From positions 496,310 to 560,309 of the forward strand of contig NZ_DS989810.1 in NCBI RefSeq assembly GCF_000155775.1: DNA of 64,000 bases, given 5' to 3'. The translations under genes were made by a program, and so were the position numbers. Positions 43,893 through 55,114 of the stretch are shown piece by piece. The notes beneath the pieces are model-generated. The model did no database searches, was not told where the DNA came from, and saw only the letters and a list, made by a program, of their open reading frames with translations. The stretch comes from Glaciecola sp. HTCC2999 (GTDB lineage Bacteria; Pseudomonadota; Gammaproteobacteria; Enterobacterales; Alteromonadaceae). Within the stretch, counting starts at the first letter, position 1; every line of letters begins with the position of its first letter.

Positions 43893-44318
43893 TTATTCTT
43901 TGGGCTCTGTCATTAAACCAACTGAGGGCACACCTGCAGTTTGTAAGATCACCATTAACTGAATAATTTGGTCATATGACACCGCGCCGTCTGCTTTAAT
44001 AACAACAGGCTTACTCGGATTATTTTCTAATTCAGCTTTCACTAATGCTTGTAGATCAGGTCGCGTCAATGATTGCTTCGGATTTTGGCCAATATTAAGA
44101 TAATACAAACCGCTTTTGTCCATCGATGCAATTAACGGTGGTGCGTCTTCTTGCTCAATCGGCTGTGCATCCGCACGAGGTAAATCGACTTTCACACCTT
44201 GGGATATTAATGGCGCGGTTACCATAAAAATAATTAATAACACTAACATCACATCAATGTATGGCACTACATTGATTTCAGAAACAGGTTTACGCCGTTT
44301 TCGCTGATACATAGCCAT
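43893..44318 (-). CDS. tolR: Tol-Pal system biopolymer transporter TolR
   Basis: 141 residues. One membrane helix (about 18-38) preceded by NVVPYIDVMLVLLIIF, which contains the proton-translocating Asp. The periplasmic domain ends GVPSVGLMTEP. It is four bases downstream of tolA in the plus sense and follows tolQ. Confidence 0.96.
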   Translation of the reverse strand: MAMYQRKRRKPVSEINVVPYIDVMLVLLIIFMVTAPLISQGVKVDLPRADAQPIEQEDAPPLIASMDKSGLYYLNIGQNPKQSLTRPDLQALVKAELENNPSKPVVIKADGAVSYDQIIQLMVILQTAGVPSVGLMTEPKE

Positions 44319-44323
44319 AATAA

Positions 44324-44992
44324 TTAGTGAATCGCCTGACGCTGAAGAATTGCAGCGAACTCTTCCATAAAATTAATATAACCATTTTCGATTTTTTCTA
44401 CTTGGTTACTAAAGCGGTTATAAGCAATCACTGCTGGAATAGCGGCAAACAAACCAATTGCTGTTGCAATTAACGCTTCTGCAATGCCTGGAGCAACCAT
44501 TGCTAGGGTTGCTTGTTGTACCTGACCTAATGCAATAAACGCATTCATAATGCCCCAGACCGTACCAAATAATCCAATATACGGGCTAATCGAGCCAACT
44601 GTCGCTAAAAACGGTAATTTTGATTCTAATTCATCCACTTCTCGTGATAGTGCTACACGCATTGCACGACTACTGCCTTCTACGACAACATCGCCTTGAG
44701 CTTCTGATTTACGCAACCGTACAAACTCTCGAAAACCTGCAACGAAAATACTATGCACGCCAGTAATTTGACTACGTGAACTGAGATCTTGAAAGAGTTT
44801 GTTTAAATCTGTACCAGACCAAAACTGCTCTTCAAATTGAAATAATTCATTTTTAGCTGAATTCAGTGCGCGACTGCGCTGTACAATAAAAGCCCAAGAG
44901 ACTATCGAAGCACCCATGAGTAATATCATGACCAGTTTAACGACGAGACTCGCTTGTAAAAACAAGCCTATAAACGACATATCATGCGACAC
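44324..44992 (-). CDS. tolQ: Tol-Pal system proton channel subunit TolQ
   Basis: 222 residues, three membrane helices (about 15-37, 130-155, 165-190) with the MotA/TolQ/ExbB signature [10 protein letters not shown] and [21 protein letters not shown] keep the GTG start at 44992: AAGGA lies eight bases upstream inside ybgC, while the ATG at 44980 has no such site. It therefore overlaps ybgC by 11 bases. It energises TolA with TolR. Confidence 0.95.
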   Translation of the reverse strand: MSHDMSFIGLFLQASLVVKLVMILLMGASIVSWAFIVQRSRALNSAKNELFQFEEQFWSGTDLNKLFQDLSSRSQITGVHSIFVAGFREFVRLRKSEAQGDVVVEGSSRAMRVALSREVDELESKLPFLATVGSISPYIGLFGTVWGIMNAFIALGQVQQATLAMVAPGIAEALIATAIGLFAAIPAVIAYNRFSNQVEKIENGYINFMEEFAAILQRQAIH

Positions 44993-45392
44993 GTAAACAT
45001 TCCTTATAAATGGCTGATGGGATAGCGCAAGGTTTCATGCGATCTAGTTTGACGCATGCTACCTGAATAGTAGCTGAAACCAATACTATATCTTCTTTTT
45101 TTATAGTTTGAGTAAAGACCATTGAAACTTTTTTAAGTTCACTTAGTTGCGTATGCACTTTGATGATCTCATCAAACTTAGCTGGTGCATGATTATGCAT
45201 ATCTACATGTCGTACGACAAATGCAATATCCTCAGATAATAATACATGTTGCTCGAATCCCAACTCTCGCAACCATTCTGTTCTAGCGCGTTCAAAGAAT
45301 TTAAGATAGTTAGCATAGTATACAATCCCGCCAGCATCGGTATCTTCATAATAAACACGAATTGGGAAGGTACTTAATTTTTGCGCTTCCAT
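44982..45392 (-). CDS. ybgC: acyl-CoA thioesterase YbgC
   Basis: 136 residues, hotdog fold. [20 protein letters not shown] carries the catalytic Asp, followed by [11 protein letters not shown]. It hydrolyses short to medium acyl-CoA and is the usual first gene of the tol-pal operon. A promoter is expected in the 130 bases between it and ruvB. Confidence 0.95.
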   Translation of the reverse strand: MEAQKLSTFPIRVYYEDTDAGGIVYYANYLKFFERARTEWLRELGFEQHVLLSEDIAFVVRHVDMHNHAPAKFDEIIKVHTQLSELKKVSMVFTQTIKKEDIVLVSATIQVACVKLDRMKPCAIPSAIYKECLRVA

Positions 45393-45523
45393 TAGAAAAA
45401 CTAATCCTTAATGTATAATTATTTTCAATTGAACACTCAGCGGACCACTGTATAATTCGCCCCATAAGTTGAGTGTTTGTTCAATTTGTATCCTTTATAG
45501 TAGTTATTATTTTTTAGCCCACT

Positions 45524-46537
45524 TCACTGTGGGCTTTTTTTTGGCTGAAAACCAAGATGTTCATAAGCTCGGTTAGATGCTATGCGGCCCCTAGGGGTTC
45601 GTTGTAAAAAGCCTTGCTGGATCAAAAATGGTTCAATCACATCTTCAATCGTTTCTTTTTCTTCACCTATGGCAGCAGCAAGATTATCTAAGCCGACAGG
45701 ACCACCATCAAATTTATCAATAATCGCTTCTAAGAGTTTACGGTCCATATAATCAAAACCTACCTTATCCACATCTAACATATCTAATGCCAACGCTGCG
45801 ATATGTTCATCTACAGTACCGTTTGATTTTATTTCTGCATAATCGCGTACGCGACGTAGTAATCTATTAGCAATTCTAGGCGTACCGCGAGCGCGTTTTG
45901 CTATTTCTAATGCACCCTCTGTTACCATCTCAACATTTAAATACTTTGCTGAGCGCATAATAATATCAGTGAGATCCTCAATATTATAAAATTCTAAACG
46001 TTGTACAATGCCAAAGCGATCACGCAGTGGAGAGGTCAATGAGCCGGCTCGAGTGGTAGCACCAACCAAAGTAAATGGGGCTAAATCAAGTTTAATCGAA
46101 CGCGCAGCAGGCCCTTCACCAATCATAATATCTAATTGATAATCTTCCATTGCAGGATACAGCACTTCTTCAACCACAGGGCTCAAGCGATGGATCTCAT
46201 CGATAAACAACACATCATTTTCTTCTAAATTGGTCAGCAGAGCGGCCAAATCACCCGCTTTTTCCAACACAGGGCCAGACGTTGTCTTGATATTCACATC
46301 CATTTCATTAGCAATGATATTGGCTAATGTTGTCTTACCTAAGCCTGGCGGACCAAAAATCAGTACATGATCTAAGGCATCAGTTCGCTTACGAGCAGCT
46401 TCAATAAATATCGACATTTGCTCACACACATGATCCTGACCTGTATAATCAGCTAATGTTTTAGGTCGAATAGCACGGTCTACAGCTTCGTCATCATTTT
46501 TCGCACTGGCTTGGATCAATCGATCTTCTTCAATCAT
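45524..46537 (-). CDS. ruvB: Holliday junction branch migration ATPase RuvB
   Basis: 337 residues. Walker [15 protein letters not shown], Walker [12 protein letters not shown], sensor GATTRAGSL, arginine finger region PLRDRFGI, C-terminal winged helix ([14 protein letters not shown]). Hexameric motor that drives branch migration with RuvA. 31 bases after ruvA, same operon. Confidence 0.97.
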   Translation of the reverse strand: MIEEDRLIQASAKNDDEAVDRAIRPKTLADYTGQDHVCEQMSIFIEAARKRTDALDHVLIFGPPGLGKTTLANIIANEMDVNIKTTSGPVLEKAGDLAALLTNLEENDVLFIDEIHRLSPVVEEVLYPAMEDYQLDIMIGEGPAARSIKLDLAPFTLVGATTRAGSLTSPLRDRFGIVQRLEFYNIEDLTDIIMRSAKYLNVEMVTEGALEIAKRARGTPRIANRLLRRVRDYAEIKSNGTVDEHIAALALDMLDVDKVGFDYMDRKLLEAIIDKFDGGPVGLDNLAAAIGEEKETIEDVIEPFLIQQGFLQRTPRGRIASNRAYEHLGFQPKKSPQ

Positions 46538-46568
46538 ACACCTGACTCACATATCGTTAATAGATTCA

Positions 46569-47192
46569 CTATACCATAGCCTTGAGTGCAGCACGGATTA
46601 GCTGTTCACTGGACATAGTATCGTCATACACCGATTGAATTATTTTTGACGCCACCGGCGCTTTATATCCTAACGCCACTAATGCACTGAGGGCTTCTTC
46701 ACGGGTATCATTAATCGGAATAATCGTACTGCCATCGGTCGCCGATACAACAGGAAGCGTGAGGGCCTCATTAGGCTGAGTTAACGTCAGCTTAGCTAGC
46801 CGGTCTTTTAGCTCAACGACTAGACGTTCAGCCGTCTTCTTACCTACTCCAGGGATTTTCACTAAAGATGACACATCCTCATAACCTACGGCGCGAATTA
46901 AATCTTGAACACTCATACCTGATAAAATAGTAATCGCTAATTTTGGACCCACGCCATTCGCTTTGATTAACTCTCTAAAAACAGTGCGTTCTTCTTTTTC
47001 GATGAAACCGAATAATAGTTGTGCATCTTCACGAACCACAAAATGTGTAAATACAGTGACGGGCTGACCTTCTGTAGGTAATGCATAAATGCTATGCATC
47101 GACATTGAGACTTCGTAGCCTATGCCGCCGGCTTGGATCATTATTTCAGGAGGTTGCTTGGCTAATAGCGTACCGGTGATGAGTCCAATCAT
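46569..47192 (-). CDS. ruvA: Holliday junction binding protein RuvA
   Basis: 207 residues. N-terminal OB domain (MIGLITGTLL), two HhH motifs in the middle (NGVGPKLAITIL and IPGVGKKTAERLVVEL), and a C-terminal RuvB-contact domain (REEALSALVALGYK). Binds four-way junctions and loads RuvB. Confidence 0.97.
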   Translation of the reverse strand: MIGLITGTLLAKQPPEIMIQAGGIGYEVSMSMHSIYALPTEGQPVTVFTHFVVREDAQLLFGFIEKEERTVFRELIKANGVGPKLAITILSGMSVQDLIRAVGYEDVSSLVKIPGVGKKTAERLVVELKDRLAKLTLTQPNEALTLPVVSATDGSTIIPINDTREEALSALVALGYKAPVASKIIQSVYDDTMSSEQLIRAALKAMV

Positions 47193-47292
47193 AATTCTTT
47201 AGAATGCCCTGTTAGTGTTCTGATTCAGTAGTGTACTAAAATACTGTACATATATACAAGTTACATCTTTTCATCGTGACCATTATCAACGA

Positions 47293-47811
47293 TTAGCGCA
47301 GTCGGCCTCTTGCCGTTCGAGTGACTTTACCGGCCATCGCCACCAAGCTTTGTCGAGTATGTCCATGACATAGTGCTACAGCTAACGCATCCGCAGCATC
47401 TGCCTGCGGAGTACCGGGTAATTTTAATAAGTAACTCACCATGTGCTGAACTTGCGTTTTATCGGCACTCCCCTTACCCACAACGGACTGCTTTATTTGT
47501 CGTGCAGCATATTCGCTTACAGGTAAATCAAATTGAGTCGCAGCAACAATCGCCGCCCCCCGTGCTTGACCTAATTTCAAAGCAGAATCCGGGTTTTTAG
47601 CCATAAATACTTGCTCAATAGCAAATTCCTTAGGCTGGTATTGGGAAATTATTTCACTGACACCTTGAAAGACTTGTTGCAGTCGTCCTGCTAATTCATC
47701 GCCCGTTAAACGAATACAACCACTTGCGATATAGGTCAGCTTATTACCTTTTTGTTCAATTACGCCATAACCGGTTATCCGCGAGCCCGGGTCAATTCCT
47801 AAGATAATCAT
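47293..47811 (-). CDS. ruvC: Holliday junction resolvase RuvC
   Basis: 172 residues. Catalytic acidic residues in [14 protein letters not shown] (Asp7), AIEQVF (Glu), and [12 protein letters not shown] (two Asp). Resolves junctions migrated by RuvAB. Its start overlaps the nudB stop by four bases (ATGA). Confidence 0.97.
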   Translation of the reverse strand: MIILGIDPGSRITGYGVIEQKGNKLTYIASGCIRLTGDELAGRLQQVFQGVSEIISQYQPKEFAIEQVFMAKNPDSALKLGQARGAAIVAATQFDLPVSEYAARQIKQSVVGKGSADKTQVQHMVSYLLKLPGTPQADAADALAVALCHGHTRQSLVAMAGKVTRTARGRLR

Positions 47812-48254
47812 GACGCATCACACTCTGGCACAAACTTCTCAATAGCTAACGCATTCGTTTCTGACCATACTTTGTTAATTGCAGCAGTTTTACTGAGCCA
47901 TAAACATGCGGTGTGTTCGGTTAGTACCACCGGCTGAGTAGAGTCCACTTGAACACAAAATACATGTTCAAAATTAAACTGAGTGTTGGGTGGATAACGA
48001 TGTAACCATTGCTTACGTATCGCAAATTGATTAATTTGATGGCAATTTTGAATGGGCATTTGCAACGGATCTAAGATAAAACCGGTTTCTTCAGCAACCT
48101 CTCGATAGGCTGTTTGAATTGGTTGCTCTTCGATTTCAATGGTACCGGTGACTGATTGCCAAAACGACGCATCATCATCTCGTTGCATGACCAGCACACG
48201 ATGATGCTGATCATATATAATAACGAGTACAGACTCAGGCCGTTTGAGGGACAT
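47808..48254 (-). CDS. nudB: dihydroneopterin triphosphate diphosphatase
   Basis: 148 residues with a full Nudix box starting [20 protein letters not shown] followed by TGF. NudB removes pyrophosphate from dihydroneopterin triphosphate in folate synthesis. Its place between aspS and ruvC is the usual one in gammaproteobacteria, which supports this over other Nudix enzymes. Nine bases downstream of aspS. Confidence 0.93.
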   Translation of the reverse strand: MSLKRPESVLVIIYDQHHRVLVMQRDDDASFWQSVTGTIEIEEQPIQTAYREVAEETGFILDPLQMPIQNCHQINQFAIRKQWLHRYPPNTQFNFEHVFCVQVDSTQPVVLTEHTACLWLSKTAAINKVWSETNALAIEKFVPECDAS

Positions 48255-48263
48255 ATCCGCTAT

Positions 48264-50036
48264 TTATTCACTGTCTGTATCAGTTTTTGCAATCGAAGCA
48301 ATCGCCAATTCAGTCAACTGCTCGGCATTAGCTACACCAGGTGCCGACGTTAACGGACATGCAGCTGTGGTGGTTTTAGGGAATGCCATGACATCACGAA
48401 TTGATGTTGCATTGGTCATTAACATCACTAAACGATCCAGTCCAAATGCTAAGCCAGCATGCGGAGGCGTGCCGTACTGTAAAGCTTCAAGCAAGAAGCC
48501 AAATTTGCTTTGTGCTTCTTCTTTCGATATCCCAAGAATATCAAATACGGTCGCTTGCATATCCTGTTGGTGAATACGCACCGAACCACCACCAAGCTCA
48601 ACACCATTTAACACCATATCGTAGGCATTCGATAACGCATTTGCTGGATCGGCAGCCAATTGTTCAGGCGTCATGTCACGCGGTGCTGTAAACGGATGAT
48701 GCAATGCATGATACTGACCATCAAATTCCTCAAACATAGGGAAATCGACAACCCATAATGGTCTCCAATCGCCTTCGTTTAGTTCAAAATCATTGCCTAC
48801 TTTTAAGCGTAGTGCACCTAATGCTTCCGTCACTACATGGTAAGTGTCAGAGCCAAATAATAAGATATCACCATCATTTGCCCCGCTTGCCGCTAATAAT
48901 TGTTCAATCACTTCAGGCGTTAAGAATTTAGCAATAGGTGATTGCACGCCTTCTGCGCCTTTAGCAATATCGTTGATCTTCATCCAAGCTAAACCTTTAG
49001 CACCATAGATACCAACAAAGTTTGCATATTCATCGAGCTGTTTACGCGATAAGCTCGCCCCACCAGGGACACATAACATCGCCACACGACCTTTTGGATC
49101 ATTAGCTGGACCTGAGAATACTTTAAATTCAACTGAAGACATAATCTGAGCTACATCAATAATCTGTAGCGGATTACGTAAATCAGGCTTATCAGAGCCA
49201 TATAAACGCATGGCATCAGCATAAGTCATTTGTGGAAAATCACCTAAATCGACATTCAGCATAGTTTGGAATAATTCACGGATCATTTTCTCCGTAATCG
49301 CCATGACCCCATCAGCATCTAAAAAGGTCGTTTCAATATCGATTTGAGTAAATTCTGGTTGGCGATCAGCACGTAAATCTTCATCACGGAAACATTTTAC
49401 GATTTGATAATATTTATCCATCCCCGACATCATCAGTAATTGTTTAAATAACTGCGGCGACTGAGGTAATGCAAAGAACTGACCTTTGTGTGTACGCGAT
49501 GGGACTAAATAATCACGCGCACCTTCTGGCGTTGCCTTAGTCAAAATTGGTGTTTCAATATCTAAAAAGTCTTGATCTTCTAGGAAGCGACGAACCGCAG
49601 CTGTCACTTTGGAACGGAACACTAAACGCTCAGTCATTACAGGACGACGTAAATCTAAATAACGATATTTAAGACGTTGTTCTTCAGAGTTCTCTTGGTT
49701 CCAATCCAGCGGTAAAGCGGCTGATTTATTGAAAATTTCTAACCCTTTACCTAAGATTTCAATTGCACCGGTGCGCATGTCAGCATTCACTTGTGAGTCG
49801 GGACGAGCTCGAACACGTCCAGTGATTGACACACAAAACTCATTTCGCACGCTATTGGCGGTTGCAAATACATCTTCAACATCAGGATCGAATACGACTT
49901 GAACAATCCCCTCACGGTCACGAATATCTAAAAAGATAACACCACCCAAATCACGGCGTTTATTTACCCAACCGTTAATAGTGACTGTTTGGTCGATGAA
50001 AGATGCATCAATGTTGCCGCAATAATCTGTGCGCAT
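48264..50036 (-). CDS. aspS: aspartate-tRNA ligase
   Basis: 590 residues, class II synthetase. N-terminal OB anticodon-binding domain (about 1-105), catalytic core with motif 2 ([18 protein letters not shown]) and motif 3 ([12 protein letters not shown]), and the bacterial insertion domain (about 290-410). Charges tRNA-Asp. It heads the aspS-nudB-ruvCAB run. Confidence 0.98.
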   Translation of the reverse strand: MRTDYCGNIDASFIDQTVTINGWVNKRRDLGGVIFLDIRDREGIVQVVFDPDVEDVFATANSVRNEFCVSITGRVRARPDSQVNADMRTGAIEILGKGLEIFNKSAALPLDWNQENSEEQRLKYRYLDLRRPVMTERLVFRSKVTAAVRRFLEDQDFLDIETPILTKATPEGARDYLVPSRTHKGQFFALPQSPQLFKQLLMMSGMDKYYQIVKCFRDEDLRADRQPEFTQIDIETTFLDADGVMAITEKMIRELFQTMLNVDLGDFPQMTYADAMRLYGSDKPDLRNPLQIIDVAQIMSSVEFKVFSGPANDPKGRVAMLCVPGGASLSRKQLDEYANFVGIYGAKGLAWMKINDIAKGAEGVQSPIAKFLTPEVIEQLLAASGANDGDILLFGSDTYHVVTEALGALRLKVGNDFELNEGDWRPLWVVDFPMFEEFDGQYHALHHPFTAPRDMTPEQLAADPANALSNAYDMVLNGVELGGGSVRIHQQDMQATVFDILGISKEEAQSKFGFLLEALQYGTPPHAGLAFGLDRLVMLMTNATSIRDVMAFPKTTTAACPLTSAPGVANAEQLTELAIASIAKTDTDSE

Positions 50037-50207
50037 AGATTGGAAAACCTCAAAACAAAGCGTATAAAACGCGCTAAAAATTTATGCGCTATATTATAAA
50101 CAATTGACAACAGATGCCTAGTGATTAATTTATCTCGTTATGCCAGTAGAGTAAATTATCTGAGTCATTGAGGACTAAGCAAAAGAAAACCGATCTTTTA
50201 ATCTAAT

Positions 50208-50222
50208 TGAGATTGATTCTCA
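50208..50222 (+). promoter_or_regulatory. putative Fur box upstream of the TonB receptor gene
   Basis: TGAGATTGATTCTCA fits the 7-1-7 Fur palindrome (TGATAAT-N-ATTATCA) with one symmetric substitution in each half. It lies 67 bases before the receptor start, a usual promoter distance. It predicts iron repression. Confidence 0.75.
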
Positions 50223-50289
50223 TTTAGATTCATGTTTTAATTACCACACTTAATTAATATTTATTGTTTATTTTTGTCAAAGGAACACT

Positions 50290-52455
50290 ATGAAGCACTC
50301 CCCTGTTGCGCTGGCTATGGCTACCATTTTTTCTATTTCATACGTCCATGCGAACACCGCAGTATCAGATGATACTATCGAACAAGTCACGATCATTGGC
50401 TCTAAGGCTGCCGTAAATACTACTCCTGGATCAAGCGCGTTTATCGACCAGGATACGCTAGATAATTATGCGGTAACTGACATTAATCGTGTATTAGCAA
50501 AAGCGCCTGGTGTGTATTTTGTTGAAGAAGATGGTTATGGGTTACGTCCAAATATTGGTATGCGTGGCAATTCAGCTGATCGTTCAGAGAAGATCACGGT
50601 AATGGAAGATGGTGTGCTTGCAGCTCCTGCACCTTACTCCTCTCCTGCTGCCTATTATTTCCCTACCATTGGCCGTATGAGTGCAATTGAAATTTTGAAA
50701 GGTTCATCGAGCGTCAAATATGGCCCAAGAACATCCGGTGGTGTCATCAACCTTCGTTCAGCATTAACGCCTGACGAAGCATTTGCAGGTAAAGTGGATA
50801 TTGCTTTAGGTTCTGATGCTTATCGAAAAGTGCATGCGTTAGCGGGTGGCCGTAATGATAACACAGGCGTGTTAGGTGAAGTCTTTCACTACGGTGCTGA
50901 TGGTTTTAAAACATTAAACTCAGGTCAAGATACGGGTTTTGAAAAAACCGACGGGATGCTTAAGATTGACCGTTACTTTGGTGAAAATAATGAGCACCAC
51001 CTAGAATTTAAAGGTAAATATTCCAAAGAAACGTCGAATGAAACCTATTTAGGCTTACTCGATAACGATTACAATGCGGATGCATATCAACGCTACAGTG
51101 CTTCTCAGTTAGACCAAATGGATACTGAACACACTCACTTATCCTTGCATTATGATTATATTATTTCACCTCAAAGTGATATCAGTATCATTGCATATCA
51201 AAATGATTTTGCCCGCAATTGGTATAAAGTCAGTAAAGTAGGTGGATTAAGTTTAGGCAGTGGTGCTGAAGAAGTTGCCGCGCAAATAGACAATGGAAGC
51301 TATACCTATAGCGCATTCCCCATAGTACAAATCAAAGCCAATAACCGAGAATATTTATCACAAGGTATTCAAGCTGAGCTTGCTTATCGAACCGATGAAC
51401 ATGATATTCGTTTTGGTGTACGTATCCATCAAGATGAGATGGACCGCTACCAATGGGTCGATGATTATACATTAACGACTGCAGGAACAATGAGCCTTTT
51501 ACTCGCACGAGAAGCGGGAACAGATTCCAATCGTATAGATAGTGCAGATGCAATCAGTCTATTTATCCATGACACTTGGGAAATCAACGATCTTACTATC
51601 AAAGGTGGATTACGTTACGAAAATGTCAATCTGGCCCGTGATGATTGGGGCAAAACCGATCCTCAACGTGTCAATGAACCCGCCATGCGTCGTAACTCTG
51701 TTGAAGCCTTGTTACCAGCATTAGGTTTAACCTATCAAGTCAATGATGAACTGGTTATATTAGCAAGTGTACAGCGCTCATTTGCACCACCAGCACCGGG
51801 TAACCAAAATGCTGAGGAAGAAGATGGGTGGAATGCAGAAGCGGGTGTACGTTTTATTGATAATGATTTACGCGTCGAAGCTATCGCATTTGCTACACGC
51901 TTAGATAACCTTCATGGTAATTGTACTGCTAGTCAAGGGTGTAACGATTCATTGATTGGTAATCAATATAACGCCGGTAAAGTGTCTGTGGATGGGATTG
52001 AATTAAGTCTTGGGAATGCTTGGCAAATTGGTGCTGTACAAATCCCTATCAATGTCAATTATACTTATACAAACGCCAGTTTTGATGAAAGCTTCGCCTC
52101 AGAACTTGATTCATGGGGTGATGTAGAAGCGGGTGATGATTTACCTTACCTCCCACAAACTGTTATGCAGATAGAAACAGGGGTAAAGTCTAGTCGCTGG
52201 CAAGTGTTAGCTTCATTACAAAGATTAGATGATATGCGGACTCAAGCGGGCAATGGAGCCATGCTAAGTGACACAGACATCAAAGGTCGCACAGTAGTCA
52301 ACCTATCAGCTAAATATGATATTGATAACGCTCAACAGGTTTATGCGGTCATCGATAACGTTTTGGATAAAAATTACATTGCAACGCGTCAACATGGAGC
52401 CATCCAAGTGGGTAAACCTCGCACCTTGCAAATCGGCTACCGTGTGTCGTTTTAA
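50290..52455 (+). CDS. TonB-dependent outer-membrane receptor, iron-siderophore or FecA-like
   Basis: 721 residues. Signal peptide (to about AMATIF...VHA), a TonB box-like DDTIEQVTIIG, a plug domain (about 40-160: DINRVLAKAPGVYFVEEDGY and GLRPNIGMRG), then a beta barrel ending in Phe (GKPRTLQIGYRVSF). The plug resembles FecA-type ferric citrate receptors, but there is no N-terminal signalling domain. Context (Fur box, convergent fbpABC) supports iron uptake. Substrate not determined. Confidence 0.88.
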   Translation: MKHSPVALAMATIFSISYVHANTAVSDDTIEQVTIIGSKAAVNTTPGSSAFIDQDTLDNYAVTDINRVLAKAPGVYFVEEDGYGLRPNIGMRGNSADRSEKITVMEDGVLAAPAPYSSPAAYYFPTIGRMSAIEILKGSSSVKYGPRTSGGVINLRSALTPDEAFAGKVDIALGSDAYRKVHALAGGRNDNTGVLGEVFHYGADGFKTLNSGQDTGFEKTDGMLKIDRYFGENNEHHLEFKGKYSKETSNETYLGLLDNDYNADAYQRYSASQLDQMDTEHTHLSLHYDYIISPQSDISIIAYQNDFARNWYKVSKVGGLSLGSGAEEVAAQIDNGSYTYSAFPIVQIKANNREYLSQGIQAELAYRTDEHDIRFGVRIHQDEMDRYQWVDDYTLTTAGTMSLLLAREAGTDSNRIDSADAISLFIHDTWEINDLTIKGGLRYENVNLARDDWGKTDPQRVNEPAMRRNSVEALLPALGLTYQVNDELVILASVQRSFAPPAPGNQNAEEEDGWNAEAGVRFIDNDLRVEAIAFATRLDNLHGNCTASQGCNDSLIGNQYNAGKVSVDGIELSLGNAWQIGAVQIPINVNYTYTNASFDESFASELDSWGDVEAGDDLPYLPQTVMQIETGVKSSRWQVLASLQRLDDMRTQAGNGAMLSDTDIKGRTVVNLSAKYDIDNAQQVYAVIDNVLDKNYIATRQHGAIQVGKPRTLQIGYRVSF

Positions 52456-53502
52456 TTAAAAATAAATAACATGCTCTAATTCAAGTCGGATGCCTACACG
52501 GGCACCGACTTGATAATCATAATGACTCGGTAATAAACACAGTAGCTCTTCATGACTATTCACACTTTCGAATGTATATAAAGTATGTGCACCTCTAAAT
52601 GCGCGACTAACCACATTCACCGCAAAACCACCCTGCTCATCGACGACAAAATCATCTGGACGTACAAGTAATTTCACCTGTTTTTCTAGTGGACTTAATA
52701 CCGCCTCTTCATGCGCAGGAAACTCTCCCATTGCCGTATATAAATAAGCTGGTGCATTGGGTGTCATGCTGACAGTACCTTCAATAAAGCGACCTTCGCC
52801 CACAAAGTTAGCTACAAAAAATGTATCAGGTTCGTGATATAAGTCGTATGCAGAAGCATATTGTTCAATGTGCCCTTGATTCATAACCGCAATCTTATCG
52901 GCAATCGTAAACGCTTCTGTTTGATCATGTGTCACCAGTAACGCAGTCACATTTTCATATTTTAGTAATGCCTTTATGTCTAAGGCTAATGATTCTCGTA
53001 AACTCGGATCAAGCGCTGAGAATGGTTCATCAAGTAATAATAGATCCGGTTTAGGAGCAAGTGCTCGTGCAATGGCGACACGCTGTTGCTGGCCGCCTGA
53101 AAGCTGGTGAGGATATTGCTGCGCAAAATCAGTTAACTGAGTTAATCTGAGTAACTCCTCTAAGCGCTGATGCTGCTCTGGTTGAGAAAGTTGATGCAAT
53201 CCAAAGGTAATATTTTGGCTAACCGTTAAATGAGGAAACAGTGCAAAATCTTGGAATACGACCCCCACTTGGCGACGAGTAACATCAACATGAGTAGTCG
53301 GACTACTCACAATATCATCACGAATGACAATCTCTCCGCCACTGGTTTTCATAAACCCTGCGATAGCACGTAAGAGAGTTGTTTTTCCACACCCAGACGG
53401 TCCTAATAAACACCCTATCTCTCCGTTTTTTAAGGTCAAAGAGATATCATTGATGATTGGCTTTTCAGCGATGTTGATGTGGATATTTTGCAACGTTAAC
53501 AT
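52456..53502 (-). CDS. fbpC: iron(III) ABC transporter ATP-binding protein
   Basis: 348 residues. Walker [12 protein letters not shown], signature [15 protein letters not shown], Walker [14 protein letters not shown]-loop [11 protein letters not shown], and a C-terminal TOBE-like regulatory region. Energises ferric iron import through FbpB. The gene end abuts the receptor gene end (convergent). Confidence 0.93.
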   Translation of the reverse strand: MLTLQNIHINIAEKPIINDISLTLKNGEIGCLLGPSGCGKTTLLRAIAGFMKTSGGEIVIRDDIVSSPTTHVDVTRRQVGVVFQDFALFPHLTVSQNITFGLHQLSQPEQHQRLEELLRLTQLTDFAQQYPHQLSGGQQQRVAIARALAPKPDLLLLDEPFSALDPSLRESLALDIKALLKYENVTALLVTHDQTEAFTIADKIAVMNQGHIEQYASAYDLYHEPDTFFVANFVGEGRFIEGTVSMTPNAPAYLYTAMGEFPAHEEAVLSPLEKQVKLLVRPDDFVVDEQGGFAVNVVSRAFRGAHTLYTFESVNSHEELLCLLPSHYDYQVGARVGIRLELEHVIYF

Positions 53503-53515
53503 ATATCAATGCGCC

Positions 53516-55114
53516 CTACTTCATAGCTCGGGTTAATAAAATGACAGGGATAATCCCTACTAATACAATCGTTACTGATGGTAATGCGGCCGCCAACAAA
53601 CGCTCATCAGTTGCATATTCAAATGCTTTTACAGCTAAGGTGTTAAAATTAAATGGTCGTAAAATTAATGTGGCAGGTAATTCTTTAAGCACATCGACAA
53701 ATACCAGGATCCCAGCTGCCAAAATACTTTTTTTCAATAATGGTAGATGTATACGACTAAATATTCGATAACGCCCTAAGCCTAAACTCAAAACAGCATC
53801 ATCAACATTCGGTTTAATTCGCTCTAAACCATTTTGTGTATTATGTAATGCAACACTCAAAAAACGAACGCAATACGCAAATATCAAGGCCACAAATGTG
53901 CCTGAAAATACCAAGCCAATATATTCGTCAAATAAGAATACCCAAACCACATTAATTTGCTCATCTAGCCAACCTAATGGCTGTAATACGCCTATCGCCA
54001 AGACTGTACCTGGGATTGCATATCCCAATGCAGCAAACTGAGTAAGGCCACTGACATGAGGATGAGTAGAAAATCGCTGAGCATAACTTAATAGCAATGC
54101 CAATACGATAATCAACAGGCTCGTACTAAATGCTAATAGAAAACTATTGGATACCAGCGTTAGATATTCATCCATCATCGATATATCAATATAATCCCAA
54201 GCCCAAACACAGAGCTGCAACACAGGAATAATAAACGCAATGGCCAACACACTGAAACACCCGACACTCATTAATAAAGGGGATATAAATGGCGTTGCTT
54301 CAGTATTGGTATAGGTGTTGATGGTATTATCTTTGGCAGGCGTTTGGGTTTGATAAAAACGCATATTTTTTCGGCTATACTTTTCTAAACTTAAAACGAG
54401 CAACACAAATAAGGCTAATGCACCGGCTAATTGACTCGCTAACTGCATTTCCCCCATACCAAACCACGTTCTAAAAATCCCTGTAGTAAACGTAGAGATA
54501 CCAAAATATGCCACAGTGCCATAATCAGCTAAGGCTTCCATCATTGCCAGTGCCATGCCTGTAAATACAGCCGGACGAGCTATTGGTAAGGCGATTTTGA
54601 AAAAATATTGCGCATGCGTCACACCCAGCGAGGCGGCTGCATCTTGGTATGTTCGTTGTTGTGAAGAAAAGGCAGTTTTTGCGAGAATATATACATAGGG
54701 ATATAACACTAAGGACATAAATGTTATGGCCCCTATAAGTGAGCGACTGTCAAACCAACCAAATTGGTCAAACATCCCCGTGTAGGTATATGCCATGATA
54801 TAAGCTGGCATTGCGAGAGGCAGCAATAATGCCCATTCGAAAACACCTCGTCCCCAAAATGAATATTGAGTCACACACCATGCTAGCGTTACACCAAGAA
54901 GCATACTGCCAAACCCTACACCTAATGTAAGTAATACACTGTTTGTTAAGTATTCAGCTAATGTGGTGTCGACAAGATGTCCCCATAAATCTGCAGACAA
55001 ACTTGAGTAAGATAATAAGATCGCCAATACCGGCAGGGCTAAAAGAACACTTATTAGGGCCCCGATAAAAAACCAGCGATCGAGTTCACGCCATTTACTA
55101 ATAATTATCGCCAA
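53516..55114 (-). CDS. fbpB: iron(III) ABC transporter permease, fused two-domain type
   Basis: 532 residues with about 12 membrane helices in two homologous halves, each with an EAA-like loop (DAAASLGVTHAQYFFKIALP and DDAVLSLGLGRYRIFSRIHL). This is the FbpB/SfuB permease layout. Its start overlaps the fbpA stop by ten bases. Confidence 0.93.
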   Translation of the reverse strand: MAIIISKWRELDRWFFIGALISVLLALPVLAILLSYSSLSADLWGHLVDTTLAEYLTNSVLLTLGVGFGSMLLGVTLAWCVTQYSFWGRGVFEWALLLPLAMPAYIMAYTYTGMFDQFGWFDSRSLIGAITFMSLVLYPYVYILAKTAFSSQQRTYQDAAASLGVTHAQYFFKIALPIARPAVFTGMALAMMEALADYGTVAYFGISTFTTGIFRTWFGMGEMQLASQLAGALALFVLLVLSLEKYSRKNMRFYQTQTPAKDNTINTYTNTEATPFISPLLMSVGCFSVLAIAFIIPVLQLCVWAWDYIDISMMDEYLTLVSNSFLLAFSTSLLIIVLALLLSYAQRFSTHPHVSGLTQFAALGYAIPGTVLAIGVLQPLGWLDEQINVVWVFLFDEYIGLVFSGTFVALIFAYCVRFLSVALHNTQNGLERIKPNVDDAVLSLGLGRYRIFSRIHLPLLKKSILAAGILVFVDVLKELPATLILRPFNFNTLAVKAFEYATDERLLAAALPSVTIVLVGIIPVILLTRAMK